In this document: positions 43,966 through 56,708 of the stretch, in pieces
Numbering within the stretch: position 1 is the first letter of the stretch
Layout of the letters: each line of letters opens with the position of its first letter
Assembly (NCBI RefSeq): GCF_015482765.1
Contig: NZ_JADMLB010000050.1
Span: forward strand, 1 to 64,000
Source: Halodesulfovibrio sp.
GTDB taxonomy: Bacteria > Desulfobacterota > Desulfovibrionia > Desulfovibrionales > Desulfovibrionaceae
Direction of reading: 5' to 3'
DNA length: 64,000 bases
Notes under the pieces: generated by a model
Database searches by the model: none
What the model saw: the letters and a program-made list of their open reading frames with translations, nothing else
What the model was told of the DNA's origin: nothing
Program-made: the position numbers and the translations under genes

Positions 43966-44241
43966 ATGATAGACATTAACCGCACCATTCCGACCGTGCT
44001 TTCAAAGGTTGCCTCGTTAGAAATTTTACACGGCATCCGCATTGCTACGTTCAAAAAAGATCGACACATAACAATACGTCGAATCAACGATACAACGGTA
44101 AAAATAACACGACACGGATTTACCAACGCAGAATATGAAGTAGATGAAGGAAAATTGAAAAAAGAAATGAAGACACTGCTCAAGCAAGAATTTCCCCGCA
44201 GCAACAAGGTTCACTTGAGCACTGTCTCAATAGATGAATAG
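43966..44241 (+). CDS. Small basic protein, paralogue of the product at 49177-49530
   Basis: This 91-residue soluble protein of unknown function shares the C-terminal motif LKTLLKQEFPRSNKVHLST with the 117-residue protein encoded at 49177-49530 ([19 protein letters not shown]). A four-codon frame (ATG at 43955) ends at a TGA overlapping this ATG, so initiation may be coupled. The nearest GGAG is 14 bases away from the main start but 3 bases from the mini-frame. It is convergent with the metallo-beta-lactamase-fold gene, three bases apart. Confidence 0.72.
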   Translation: MIDINRTIPTVLSKVASLEILHGIRIATFKKDRHITIRRINDTTVKITRHGFTNAEYEVDEGKLKKEMKTLLKQEFPRSNKVHLSTVSIDE

Positions 44242-44244
44242 TAA

Positions 44245-45093
44245 TCAGGAAAGAACGATCTCTGCACCTTCGCGCATTGCAAAGCATAAAAGCCTAGGGG
44301 CACGGAGCGCAGCTTCGCGCTTACACTCTTTTACGATTGCAGAAACCTGATCATCTGTCCTGTCTGCATCATGGTGAAATAAAGCCAACTGCTGCACACC
44401 TGCGGAAATGGCAAGTTCCAACGCCTGCCTCCATGAAGAATGCCCGCGTCCTCTGCAGGTTTCATATTCTTCACACGTAAACTGAGCATCATGCACAAGC
44501 AAATCTGCGCCGGCACAAATCTTAACGTAAGCAGAAAAATCCATGCTCGCGCCATGATCAAAAGTAAGCTCATTATCCGGCAAGTACACCACACTTTTTC
44601 CTCGATCAGATATCTTAAAACCGGAGCAACCCCCCGGATGTGATGCCGGAATTGAAGTCACCAATGCGTTACCGACTTCAGCAATATGACCATATTCCAA
44701 GGCAGGCTTCCACTCTATTGCCGCCTGGATTGAGCGTGTACACTGCGGTGAAAATTCAGCCGCTTTTGCCATATCACACATCTTCTCCAACTTCTCACGT
44801 AACGCCTTATGTTCAAATGCGGTAACACGCACATCCGGCGTATAGAGAGGTTCAAAAAACGGCAATCCATCCAGATGGTCATCATGCGAATGGGTTAACA
44901 GCAAAATATACTCAAGCTGCTTTTCCGCTAATAGCGCATTACCCAACTGACGAATTCCTGTCCCTGCATCACAGATAATAACGGATTGATCTGAAGTCCG
45001 AACCTCGAGGCACGGTGTTGCCCCGCCATAAAACTGTGTCTGCCCGCCTGAAACAGGAATATTACCGCGGGCACCCCAGCATCGAACCAACAT
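44245..45093 (-). CDS. Metallo-beta-lactamase-fold hydrolase
   Basis: This 282-residue protein has the MBL metal motif HSHDDHLDG near residue 67, followed by further ligands H153 (ASHPGG), D in VHDAQ, and a C-terminal HHD. It begins LVRCWGARGNIPVSG, typical of the group related to phosphodiesterases and RNase Z-like MBL proteins in delta-proteobacteria. No signal peptide is present. The substrate is not known; cyclic nucleotide or phosphodiester hydrolysis is the likely type of reaction. Confidence 0.85.
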   Translation of the reverse strand: MLVRCWGARGNIPVSGGQTQFYGGATPCLEVRTSDQSVIICDAGTGIRQLGNALLAEKQLEYILLLTHSHDDHLDGLPFFEPLYTPDVRVTAFEHKALREKLEKMCDMAKAAEFSPQCTRSIQAAIEWKPALEYGHIAEVGNALVTSIPASHPGGCSGFKISDRGKSVVYLPDNELTFDHGASMDFSAYVKICAGADLLVHDAQFTCEEYETCRGRGHSSWRQALELAISAGVQQLALFHHDADRTDDQVSAIVKECKREAALRAPRLLCFAMREGAEIVLS

Positions 45094-45350
45094 AGGCGCC
45101 TCCTTTAAAGAGTGGTCAAAGCATCTATGGTATTACCGTATAATGTTACCAATCAACAGTATATTACGCCCCGAAGCACTCACAACAGCGAGAGTATTAT
45201 GCACATATCAGCACTAAATCACTCACTCAATGTAACGGAATCCCCTTGCACTAAGAGCTTCTTCAAGTCACAATTCAAAAACATCTCTTGCTTACAACAA
45301 CTTTTTCAGAACTCTGGGTAGACATTCCAACCAGTCTGAAAGGAGAATAT

Positions 45351-46550
45351 ATGTACGATACACCAACCCTCGAACGGTACGCTGAAGTTCTCTTCTGGGC
45401 GCTCTCACGGGCACGCACCTCTGCGTATAAAAAGAGTGATATAATTTTAGTTAATTATGACATTGACGGACTTCCTCTTGCAGAAGAGGTCTGCTCCCTA
45501 CTGTACGATAAAGGAATGATACCTGTCCCGCGCATGAACGAAACTCCACGCATGCAGGTAGATAAATATAGAAAGGCAAACAATAAGCGGCTCACAACGC
45601 TTATTCCGGGGCAGCGAGATTTATATAATCACCTGAATGGCTCTATCTCCATTTACGCACCTGCCTCACTGGGACATCTGGCAGACATTGATCCAGAGCT
45701 CATTGCAATGCACGGAAAAGCGCAACAACCATTGCGCTCAATTATGCAGACACGAGAAGACATGGGGACATTCAGCTGGACTTTGTGCATGTACCCTACA
45801 CAGGCTCTTGCCGCACAGGCAGGCCTAACTCTTGAAGAATACGGACACCAGATTGAAAAAGCCTGCTACTTGAACAAGCCTGAACCAACCCGCGCATGGC
45901 GGCAGTTTGCTCACAAAGTTGATGAACTGACAGAATGGCTGGATAGCTTCGGTGACTGCACCATGCATGTTGAATCTGAGTCTGTAGATTTGAATGTAAA
46001 AATTGGACAGCGCCGTAAATGGGTCGGATTTACAGGACGCAACATTCCTTCATTCGAAATGTACGTATCTCCAGATATGCGTCACACGAACGGTGTCTAC
46101 AAATCTACACTACCTACATTCCGCTCCGGCAACATTATTGGAGACATTCAACTCATATTTAAAGAGGGTCGTGTAACTAAGGTAACGGCTGAGCATAACC
46201 AAGGGTTTGTAGAAAAACAGCTTAACCAAGACCCAGGTGCTGCTCTTGTCGGTGAATTTGCCCTCGTCGACAAACGCTTCTCACCGATATCAAAATTCAT
46301 GGCAAACACCTTATATGATGAAAACCATGGAGGCGAACACGGCTCTATGCATATTGCTTTGGGTAACTCATACTCAAATACCTTCAGCGGAGAAACAGAA
46401 CAGCTGACTGAAAATACAAGAAAAACTCTTGGATTTAACACATCAGCTCTGCACTGGGACTTAGTAAACACAGAAGAAAAAAGGGTTATTGCAATATCAC
46501 CAACCGGTAAACGCACTACAATATATGAAAAAGGGATATTCACACTATAG
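45351..46550 (+). CDS. M29-family aminopeptidase
   Basis: This 399-residue protein belongs to the M29 (AmpS/aminopeptidase T) leucyl aminopeptidases. Metal-binding and active-site segments are visible in GALVGEFALVD near residue 300, LYDENHGGEHG near 325 and the final ALHWDLV. I chose the ATG at 45351, preceded by AAAGGAG; the longer frame starts before the ribosome binding site. It is cytoplasmic and monocistronic, with a terminator downstream. Confidence 0.9.
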   Translation: MYDTPTLERYAEVLFWALSRARTSAYKKSDIILVNYDIDGLPLAEEVCSLLYDKGMIPVPRMNETPRMQVDKYRKANNKRLTTLIPGQRDLYNHLNGSISIYAPASLGHLADIDPELIAMHGKAQQPLRSIMQTREDMGTFSWTLCMYPTQALAAQAGLTLEEYGHQIEKACYLNKPEPTRAWRQFAHKVDELTEWLDSFGDCTMHVESESVDLNVKIGQRRKWVGFTGRNIPSFEMYVSPDMRHTNGVYKSTLPTFRSGNIIGDIQLIFKEGRVTKVTAEHNQGFVEKQLNQDPGAALVGEFALVDKRFSPISKFMANTLYDENHGGEHGSMHIALGNSYSNTFSGETEQLTENTRKTLGFNTSALHWDLVNTEEKRVIAISPTGKRTTIYEKGIFTL

Positions 46551-46653
46551 AATAGCCTATCAGTAATGCACTTTTGCACTATTCTACATAACTATCCTTT
46601 TATATTGACTTCAACACACTACCTACCATAGTACCTATAGAAACATACTATCT

Positions 46654-46692
46654 AGTGGGCGCACGATTCTGCAATGCGCCCACTTCATTTTT
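46654..46692 (+). terminator. Terminator of the M29 peptidase gene
   Basis: AGTGGGCGCA (46654-46663) pairs with TGCGCCCACT (46675-46684), followed by TCATTTTT. Confidence 0.8.
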
Positions 46693-46728
46693 AGAATTAC
46701 TCTAAAAAGAATGCAGGTGGGGGTTGTT

Positions 46729-47871
46729 ATGGGGATAAGTACAATAAGAACTGAAGACCTTAAAGATTTTATCTATCATAAAAACTTAAAGGTCGGCACG
46801 TACTGGATTCTTTTTTCTTCTTGCGTTCTCCAGTTACTAAACACCTACTACGTCATTAAAGACTATCATGTCATAACATCAGTCGGGGCAATCTGTAATA
46901 CGGTTCACACCTCGTTTCTTATCCTTGGCGCAATCTGCATTCGTTTTGCAGTCAAAAGTAAGCGTGCATCCCATCCCGGCTGGCTCATTGCCGCTTTATG
47001 CATCGGCTTTTTCTGGGCAATCTCCACTGTGAACACCGCATACTTCTGGAATGAACCGGAACCTGCATCACGCGGTGTTGTTATCGGAGCATTCTCTCTG
47101 GTTATCGGTTGGTACGCCCGCCCTGCGCTGCTCCTTGCAGCTTTTCCCACAATGCTTATGGCCTATCTTTATTTAATTATCGGATACAGTGATAAGACCT
47201 TGTTCGGCATGCTGCTTTCTGTTCTCAAATTCCCAGCCCTTATTCTCGCAAGCCTGTACACACTTCGCTATTGGCTGTCCTTCTGTACAGAACAGTTTGT
47301 AAAAAACGAAATACTTACGGACAAGCTAGAGGCTATGGTACGTGTGGATGAACTGACTAAAATAGCCAACAGAAAAGGGTACAATGAAGCGGTAGAACAG
47401 GCACTTGAAGTTGCCCGACGTTTTGAAAAGCCTCTTGCCTTGCTGCTTATTGATGTAGATTACTTCAAGCAATACAATGACCACCTAGGCCATCAGGCAG
47501 GAGATAGATGCATTAAGGCTATCGCAAAAATAATTTCGAAACACGCCCGCCGAGCTATCGACACAGCAGCACGCATCGGGGGAGAAGAGTTTGCTCTTAT
47601 TCTGCCGTCCTGTAATCAAGAAGAAGCGGTAAAAATTGCTGACCAAATGCAGGAAGCACTGGCTAAACAAATGATCTACCATCCAGCATCGCCAATAAGT
47701 CCGAATGTTACCATAAGCATCGGTATTACCGAGTTCTCACACGAAGATGATGCCGGATCTCTTTATCAACGGGCAGACGAGGCTCTCTATGAAGCCAAAC
47801 ACAACGGACGCAACTGTTTTGTCGTAGCGGAACCTTCCACTACAACTGTCTCCCCAACGGAAACAGCATAA
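46729..47871 (+). CDS. Multi-span membrane diguanylate cyclase (GGDEF)
   Basis: This 380-residue protein has about six membrane helices (residues 20-190), a short helical linker and a GGDEF domain. The active motif is GGEEF at 284-288. RAID five residues upstream is an RxxD I-site, so it should be active and product-inhibited. I prefer the ATG at 46729 because GGTGGGGG precedes it; an ATG at 46711 would add six residues. The membrane part resembles no named sensor domain I can identify. It is probably cotranscribed with the gene at 47913. Confidence 0.9.
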   Translation: MGISTIRTEDLKDFIYHKNLKVGTYWILFSSCVLQLLNTYYVIKDYHVITSVGAICNTVHTSFLILGAICIRFAVKSKRASHPGWLIAALCIGFFWAISTVNTAYFWNEPEPASRGVVIGAFSLVIGWYARPALLLAAFPTMLMAYLYLIIGYSDKTLFGMLLSVLKFPALILASLYTLRYWLSFCTEQFVKNEILTDKLEAMVRVDELTKIANRKGYNEAVEQALEVARRFEKPLALLLIDVDYFKQYNDHLGHQAGDRCIKAIAKIISKHARRAIDTAARIGGEEFALILPSCNQEEAVKIADQMQEALAKQMIYHPASPISPNVTISIGITEFSHEDDAGSLYQRADEALYEAKHNGRNCFVVAEPSTTTVSPTETA

Positions 47872-47912
47872 TTTTTCTTGATCGCCGCAGGTAAAGAAGG
47901 CACCATTTCCTG

Positions 47913-48239
47913 ATGGAACATATTCTTATTAAAGTATACGGCAGCATTTCCAATGCAAATCAGGAGCTTTACGAAGCTGCACTTGCAATGATCGAAGAAC
48001 AGGATGAAAATGCTGTTGAACTGGACGGCTCATTTTTTACCATAAGCTTTGAGGGCATCTATTTTATGATGGATGACTTCATTGAAGCAATAAAGCCGCA
48101 TCTCACAAAGGAATGCTCAGGCCGCATTGACTACATAGATGTTGATGAATGGAGCCTGACGCGTTTCTGGATTGAAGGCGGTCTCATAACCCACAACACA
48201 GCTGATCTAAACCATGTCATGGATCATTCAGGACACTAG
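47913..48239 (+). CDS. Unknown small acidic protein
   Basis: This 108-residue, strongly acidic soluble protein has mixed alpha/beta pattern (MEHILIKVYGSISNANQELY, then SFFTISFEGIYFMMDDFIEA). I do not recognise the family. It follows the diguanylate cyclase by 41 bp, with a weak ribosome binding site, and precedes a weak terminator. A link to c-di-GMP signalling is possible only by position. Confidence 0.72.
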   Translation: MEHILIKVYGSISNANQELYEAALAMIEEQDENAVELDGSFFTISFEGIYFMMDDFIEAIKPHLTKECSGRIDYIDVDEWSLTRFWIEGGLITHNTADLNHVMDHSGH

Positions 48240-48250
48240 ATCATAAAAAA

Positions 48251-48278
48251 CCGCTCCATTTTTTGCAGCGGCATTTTT
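48251..48278 (+). terminator. Weak terminator
   Basis: CCGCT (48251-48255) pairs with AGCGG (48267-48271), with T-rich sequence after it. The five-base stem is short. Confidence 0.45.
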
Positions 48279-48362
48279 ATACAGTCTATACAACAAATTT
48301 CATTAATTTTTGGTATACTCACACCTTACAAGCACCCTCTACACTCACCCGTAAGGAACTCC

Positions 48363-49199
48363 ATGCACGATTACCAAACCATATTCTTTGCCTTCGGTCT
48401 TACACTGTTCGCCGGCCTTGCCACCGGCATCGGTTCTATTCTTGCGTTCTTCACAAAAAAAACAAATACCAGCTTCTTATCTCTTGCTCTTGGTTTTTCC
48501 GCAGGGGTTATGCTGTATGTTTCATTCATTGAAATTTTTGTGAAAGCAAAGGTGGAGTTGCAGGCAGAACTTGGTGAGGTGTACGGTACATGGGCTACAG
48601 TAGGAGCTTTTTTCGGCGGCATGATCTTTATCGGTATCATTGACCGCCTTGTGCCTACAGAAGAAAACCCGCACGAAATACGTAAAGTTGAAGAAATTGA
48701 TTCGCTCGAAGCAAAAATGGAGCAGGAAACCGAAAGTAATAAAGAAAAGAAACTCCTGCGGATGGGAGTCTTCACAGCGCTCGCTATCGGCATCCATAAC
48801 TTTCCGGAAGGGCTTGCAACCTTCACAGCAGCATTAACTGATCCGAACCTTGGTTTTGCTATTGCTGTTGCTATTGCCATCCACAATATTCCAGAAGGAA
48901 TCGCGGTTGCTGTTCCTATTTACTATGCAACAGGAAGCAGGGGCAAAGCATTCACATTGTCTTTTCTTTCAGGTCTTGCAGAACCGGTGGGAGCACTCAT
49001 CGGCTACTTACTGTTAATGCCTATCCTGACGCCGACTGTTTTCGGAATAATCTTCGCCAGCGTAGCAGGAATCATGGTCTTTATTTCTCTGGATGAACTG
49101 CTTCCCACTGCGCAAGAATATGGAGAGCACCATCTTTCTATGTACGGAATGGTGCTGGGCATGGCTGTAATGGCTCTTAGTCTGCTACTTTTTTTGTAG
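48363..49199 (+). CDS. zupT: ZIP-family zinc transporter
   Basis: This 278-residue inner-membrane protein imports zinc and other divalent metals. It has about eight hydrophobic helices. The metal path motifs HNFPEG (near residue 145) and HNIPEG (near 178) are present. A charged cytoplasmic loop (about 95-130) separates the first three helices from the rest. The ribosome binding site is AAGGAAC. Its last 23 bp overlap the end of the convergent gene at 49177. I saw no Zur-like site. Confidence 0.92.
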   Translation: MHDYQTIFFAFGLTLFAGLATGIGSILAFFTKKTNTSFLSLALGFSAGVMLYVSFIEIFVKAKVELQAELGEVYGTWATVGAFFGGMIFIGIIDRLVPTEENPHEIRKVEEIDSLEAKMEQETESNKEKKLLRMGVFTALAIGIHNFPEGLATFTAALTDPNLGFAIAVAIAIHNIPEGIAVAVPIYYATGSRGKAFTLSFLSGLAEPVGALIGYLLLMPILTPTVFGIIFASVAGIMVFISLDELLPTAQEYGEHHLSMYGMVLGMAVMALSLLLFL

Positions 49200-49530
49200 G
49201 ACACTCTTCACCGTATCGCCCTGCTCCATGTCCCATACGGTTCACATTTGCATCTTCATATGAATCCAGTGTGTACAGACGAATTTTGTTAGATCGTGGA
49301 AACTCTTTCTTAAGCAGTGTTTTCAACAGACGCTTCACCTTATCGGCACTCTGGTTATCCCAGACTTCCTGATAAAAGCCGTCTTCAATAACCCGAAAAG
49401 AATCTTCCCCACAGCAGACAATAACTACAGAGCGATTGCGTTTGAACGAGCGCATGTCAACACACTGCCCAACTTTCAGCTTCTTCATTCGCTTTAACAC
49501 TGCTTCAATAGATGTCTGTTTACTCGTCAT
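49177..49530 (-). CDS. Small basic protein, paralogue of the product at 43966-44241
   Basis: This 117-residue protein shares the motif [19 protein letters not shown] with the 91-residue protein at 43966-44241 and has a longer, Gly- and Lys-containing tail. The middle is beta-rich ([19 protein letters not shown]), suggesting a small fold that binds a ligand or nucleic acid. The ribosome binding site is GGAGAAGTGA. Function is unknown. Its 3' end overlaps zupT. Confidence 0.78.
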   Translation of the reverse strand: MTSKQTSIEAVLKRMKKLKVGQCVDMRSFKRNRSVVIVCCGEDSFRVIEDGFYQEVWDNQSADKVKRLLKTLLKKEFPRSNKIRLYTLDSYEDANVNRMGHGAGRYGEECPTKKVAD

Positions 49531-49686
49531 TCACTTCTCCGCACTATACAGCACCACACATTTACCACTGCGTGGCGCAACAAATTCATATCCTGATATT
49601 AAGACGATTATTTCAGCCTCAATAAAAGGAAGACATTACAAACAGTCAAAGACCGTTTCCCCAACGTATTATCCGGTACAGTCCGT

Positions 49687-50184
49687 CTATAAGCTCCGAG
49701 GCAACACGCCCTCAATACCTAACAGAAACCTTTTCATATCTAATCCCTGCGCAGAGAAACCTCCTAATCCGGAAGCTGCAACAACACGATGACACGGAAT
49801 AATTAACGGCCATCGATTACGTGCCATGATCTGCCCGACTCCACGCGCAGCATTTGGACTCCCTGCAAGTGCTGCAAGCTCACCATACGATACAGTTTCA
49901 CCATATGGAACCTGCATTAACGCAGTAAGAACGTTTTGCCCGAACGGCGTCATCTTCTCCAGGGCAAACGAAATATCCGGCCACTGTACACGTTCGCCGC
50001 CTTCATACTGCAAAAGACAGTCACGAAGTGTTGTCCCCATCTCAGACAACTCAGGGCTGGACTCTTCACCGTCTGCCCATTGAAGAGATATTTCGATAAG
50101 TTTGCCATCCTGCCAATTAAGAATAAGCCGAAGCCTATTCCCGACAATCTGTTCAACTTCTGGTAAATACATATTTTCTCGCAT
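49687..50184 (-). CDS. ogt: Methylated-DNA-protein cysteine methyltransferase
   Basis: This 165-residue suicide repair protein removes O6-alkyl groups from guanine. The acceptor cysteine is C131 in IIPCHRVVAASGLGGFS. The HTH-like element (SYGELAALAGSPNAARGVGQ, residues 99-118) contacts DNA. The N-terminal half is the short, poorly conserved Ogt-type domain. It starts 17 bp after the radical-SAM gene on the same strand, so they form an operon. Confidence 0.92.
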   Translation of the reverse strand: MRENMYLPEVEQIVGNRLRLILNWQDGKLIEISLQWADGEESSPELSEMGTTLRDCLLQYEGGERVQWPDISFALEKMTPFGQNVLTALMQVPYGETVSYGELAALAGSPNAARGVGQIMARNRWPLIIPCHRVVAASGLGGFSAQGLDMKRFLLGIEGVLPRSL

Positions 50185-50201
50185 GCCTTTTTTGACAACA
50201 A

Positions 50202-53248
<3,047 letters not shown>

Positions 53249-53274
53249 CGCTGCTCACAGGCGCGGACAGGGTC

Positions 53275-53763
53275 ATGCGAAAAAGTAAGCGTCCCCTCTT
53301 TAAAAATATATTCTGGTGGCTCGGCTACACAGTCGTAGCTATCTGGATGCAGTTTGCAATCGCAGGTGTGGATTTCTTCATGCCTGCGGTTATCTGCTCT
53401 ATGCAGGAAGAAAATCCCCGCCAGACATTCTGGCTCATCACAATGTTTGCCCTTATTCAGGAAGGCACCGGAGCCATTGCTTTCGGCTCCTCTACACTCT
53501 GGTATTGTTCCGCCCTGCTGCTTATGTACTATGGTCGATGGATGTTCGATGCGAACAACTTCTTCTTCATTGTACTGGTTTCCTGCGCGTTGGGTGTATG
53601 GAACGTAGGCCTCACCCTGTTAATGGCAAACCTGCAATCCTTTCAGGTTAATCTCCAGTTGTTAGTAGCCGACAGCTGCCTGCTGGCCGGCCTTATTCCT
53701 CTCGTCTGGCTTATTCTGTACTCATTACGGCAAGGATTCCTGCGCAATGTCAATGCAACTTGA
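53275..53763 (+). CDS. mreD: Rod shape-determining protein MreD
   Basis: This 162-residue integral membrane protein has about five hydrophobic segments and is poorly conserved, as usual for MreD. It is identified chiefly by position between mreC and mrdA. It lies 26 bp after mreC and overlaps mrdA by 17 bp. Confidence 0.85.
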   Translation: MRKSKRPLFKNIFWWLGYTVVAIWMQFAIAGVDFFMPAVICSMQEENPRQTFWLITMFALIQEGTGAIAFGSSTLWYCSALLLMYYGRWMFDANNFFFIVLVSCALGVWNVGLTLLMANLQSFQVNLQLLVADSCLLAGLIPLVWLILYSLRQGFLRNVNAT

Positions 53764-55543
53764 TCCAGAAGGATACCAACCGCCCAAAACAGGTCTGTGG
53801 TTATTGCAGGGGTTGGTACTTCTGCTTTTTCTCATATTTCTGCTTAGGTTCTGGTATCTGCAAGTTCACCATGGCGACGACTTTGCTAAAAAAGCCCGAG
53901 ACAACAGAATTCGACAAGCACAAATCTATGCTCCACGTGGACTGCTTCGTGCGCGCGGAGGAGAGTTGCTTGCTGAAAACCGTCCCGCATACGGTCTCGG
54001 AATTGTGCGCGAAGACGTCAAAGACGTAGACGCAACACTCAAGCAGATAAGCCTGTGGACTGGTGTTCCTCTCGAAAACATCGAAAAACGGTATAAAAAG
54101 GGTCGTTGGCGCACAAAAGCCTTTGAACCCCTCTTACTTGTTCCAACACTTGATTTCTCCCAGCTTGCAATTATCGAGGCTAACTCTCTGGATTGGCCGG
54201 GGCTGGAAGTAATGACCCGTCCTCAACGCTTCTACCCTGAAGGTGAGCTTTTTGCGCATATCCTCGGATACGTATCTGAAGCGAACGAAAAAGAGCTTGA
54301 AGCAAATAAAGAACTCGATCTCGGTGATACTGTAGGTAAACAGGGACTGGAACTGATTAAAGAAGATACGCTGCGCGGAACCAAAGGGCTTCGCCAGATG
54401 GAAGTGGACATTTCAGGTCGTGAATACAACTCGCAGACCTTGGAAGAACCCTCAGCCGGATCATCTGTCACCCTTTCCATCGACCTCGGTCTTCAACGTA
54501 TTGCTGCCAAACAGCTTGAAGGACAAGCTGGCTGCATCGTTGTTATGGACCCAGATACTGGTGAACTTTACGCACTAGTAACAGCACCAAGCTTTGACCC
54601 GAATGCGTTTACTCGCGGATTAAGCCATAAAGAATGGAATGCACTGCGAGACAACCCGAAGTTCCCGCTCCAGAACAGAGTTATCCAGTCGGTCTACCCT
54701 CCTGCTTCTATTTGGAAACTGCTTATGGCGGGTCTCTATTTGCAAGAAGGCATTGATCCGAATGAAACAGTTAAATGTACAGGCAAATATAAGCTGGGCA
54801 ACCATACATTCCGCTGCTGGAAGAAATGGGGACACGGTCCGCAGAATTTAACTGAAGCACTTGTCCACTCCTGCGACGTATATTTTTACGAAATGGGACA
54901 ACGTATCGGCATCGATAAAATCGAAGCGTTTTCGAAAAAAAATGGCTTCGGCTCCAAAACCGGTATTGATCTCCCGCATGAGCGTTCAGGGCTTGTTCCT
55001 TCCAAAGCGTGGAAGCGTAGACGCTTTAACCAACCTTGGCAGGGCGGTGAAACCGTCATTACTTCTATCGGTCAGGGATTTACACTGGTAACACCGGTAC
55101 AAATTGCGGTATTCATCTCCTCATTGCTTAATGATAATGGTGAGCTTCTTAAACCAAACTTGTTTAAGGATACCCCTCGCACTGTTCAGGGCATTTCACC
55201 ACTTACTCCTGACCAACGACAGTTCATTGTAAAAGCAATGCAGGAAACAGTTGAGGCAAAGCGCGGTACCGCACGTATCTTACGTACCAAAAAAGCAATT
55301 GTCGGTGGTAAGACCGGTACTGCACAGGTTATGAAGCTGAAAATTGACGCGAACGATAACCGCCTCAAAAACGAAGACCTTGAATATTGGCAGCGTGACC
55401 ATGCTTGGATGGCTGCGTGGGCAAAATTCAATGGGAAAAAGTTTGTCGTTGTCACCATGGTAGAACACGGCGGCGGCGGTTCTTCAACAGCAGGCCCAAT
55501 TATTCGCAACATATTGAACTACATTTACGAGCATAACGAATGA
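53747..55543 (+). CDS. mrdA: Penicillin-binding protein 2, peptidoglycan transpeptidase
   Basis: This 598-residue bitopic enzyme crosslinks the lateral wall. It has a membrane helix (about 20-38), a dimerisation/pedestal domain and a transpeptidase domain with S321-x-x-K324 (ASIWK), SCD at 375-377 in the SxN position, and KTG at 522-524. The S-I-W-K and S-C-D variants are seen among PBP2 enzymes. The start ATG at 53747 follows AAGGA; a second ATG two codons on is possible. It ends in ATGA overlap with rodA. Confidence 0.95.
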   Translation: MSMQLDPEGYQPPKTGLWLLQGLVLLLFLIFLLRFWYLQVHHGDDFAKKARDNRIRQAQIYAPRGLLRARGGELLAENRPAYGLGIVREDVKDVDATLKQISLWTGVPLENIEKRYKKGRWRTKAFEPLLLVPTLDFSQLAIIEANSLDWPGLEVMTRPQRFYPEGELFAHILGYVSEANEKELEANKELDLGDTVGKQGLELIKEDTLRGTKGLRQMEVDISGREYNSQTLEEPSAGSSVTLSIDLGLQRIAAKQLEGQAGCIVVMDPDTGELYALVTAPSFDPNAFTRGLSHKEWNALRDNPKFPLQNRVIQSVYPPASIWKLLMAGLYLQEGIDPNETVKCTGKYKLGNHTFRCWKKWGHGPQNLTEALVHSCDVYFYEMGQRIGIDKIEAFSKKNGFGSKTGIDLPHERSGLVPSKAWKRRRFNQPWQGGETVITSIGQGFTLVTPVQIAVFISSLLNDNGELLKPNLFKDTPRTVQGISPLTPDQRQFIVKAMQETVEAKRGTARILRTKKAIVGGKTGTAQVMKLKIDANDNRLKNEDLEYWQRDHAWMAAWAKFNGKKFVVVTMVEHGGGGSSTAGPIIRNILNYIYEHNE

Positions 55544-56655
55544 TTGCATTTGACAGACGTCTACTGACACACATGAACTGGGGATTGCTTCTTATCACAA
55601 TCCTCCTGTTTGGTATCGGTGTTCTGAACCTTTACTCTGCAAGTGCATTTATGTCTCAGGAAGGTATGGCGGTAACAGCCTATTACCAGAAGCAACTTGT
55701 GTGGGGCGTCATGGGACTCGGTGTTCTCGTTCTCTCCATGCTTATTGACTACAGACATCTTAAAAGCCTTGCATGGCCTATCTTTATTGTCACAATTATC
55801 GCGCTGGCACTTGTTCCTGTAGCGGGTAAAACCATCTACGGCGCACGCCGCTGGCTTGATCTCGGCTTCTTCAACTTCCAGCCGAGTGAACTCGCCAAAA
55901 TTTCCACCATCATTATTACAGCACGTCTTCTTTCGCGCTCCGCACATCCGCTGGACTGGAAAGAGTTATTCATAATGCTCGGTATCTGCTCTATTCCAGC
56001 TGCATTAATTTTAATTCAGCCGGATCTTGGTACCACATTGAATATGCTGCTTAACGTTGGCGGAATTATTTTGTTCCGTGGTCTGACACGCCGTGTTTTT
56101 AAAACATGTGCAATTGTCATCCCCTCCCTCATTCCTGTGGCGTGGCTCTGTATGCTGGACTATCAACGCCAACGAGTCCTCACATTCCTGAATCCGGGAG
56201 ATGACCCTCTCGGAGCCGGATACCAGATTATTCAGTCACAAATTGCTATTGGTTCCGGGCAACTTACCGGTAAAGGATTCCTTGGCGGTACACAGTCACA
56301 GTTGCGTTTTTTACCGGAAAAGCATACGGATTTTGCTATTGCAGTTTTCGGAGAAGAATGGGGATTTATCGGCTGCCTTTTGCTGCTGTCTCTATTCTGC
56401 CTGTTCTTACTGGCAATATTTACCACCAGCAGAGATGCAAAAGACCGTTTCGGCTCTTTTTTATCTGCCGGCGTTTTCTTTTACTTCTTCTGGCAGTTCC
56501 TTATCAACATGGGCATGGTGATGGGACTTATGCCGGTAGTTGGTATTCCACTACCATTCATCAGCTACGGCGGTAGTGCTACGGTGGTTAACCTGTGCCT
56601 CATCGGCCTTGTATTAAATGTCTCGATGCGACGATTTGTTTTCAAAACAGATTAA
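55540..56655 (+). CDS. rodA: SEDS-family peptidoglycan glycosyltransferase RodA
   Basis: This 371-residue polytopic membrane enzyme polymerises lipid II together with PBP2. Family motifs are GARRWLDLGFFNFQPSELAK near residue 104 and the C-terminal GGSATVVNLCLIGLV. About ten membrane helices are visible. It overlaps mrdA by ATGA, and bactofilin follows 53 bp later. Confidence 0.96.
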   Translation: MIAFDRRLLTHMNWGLLLITILLFGIGVLNLYSASAFMSQEGMAVTAYYQKQLVWGVMGLGVLVLSMLIDYRHLKSLAWPIFIVTIIALALVPVAGKTIYGARRWLDLGFFNFQPSELAKISTIIITARLLSRSAHPLDWKELFIMLGICSIPAALILIQPDLGTTLNMLLNVGGIILFRGLTRRVFKTCAIVIPSLIPVAWLCMLDYQRQRVLTFLNPGDDPLGAGYQIIQSQIAIGSGQLTGKGFLGGTQSQLRFLPEKHTDFAIAVFGEEWGFIGCLLLLSLFCLFLLAIFTTSRDAKDRFGSFLSAGVFFYFFWQFLINMGMVMGLMPVVGIPLPFISYGGSATVVNLCLIGLVLNVSMRRFVFKTD

Positions 56656-56708
56656 CCTGTTATACGTTTTTTGATACGCAACGTGCGTGAGTAGAAAGGA
56701 GTCCCCCA

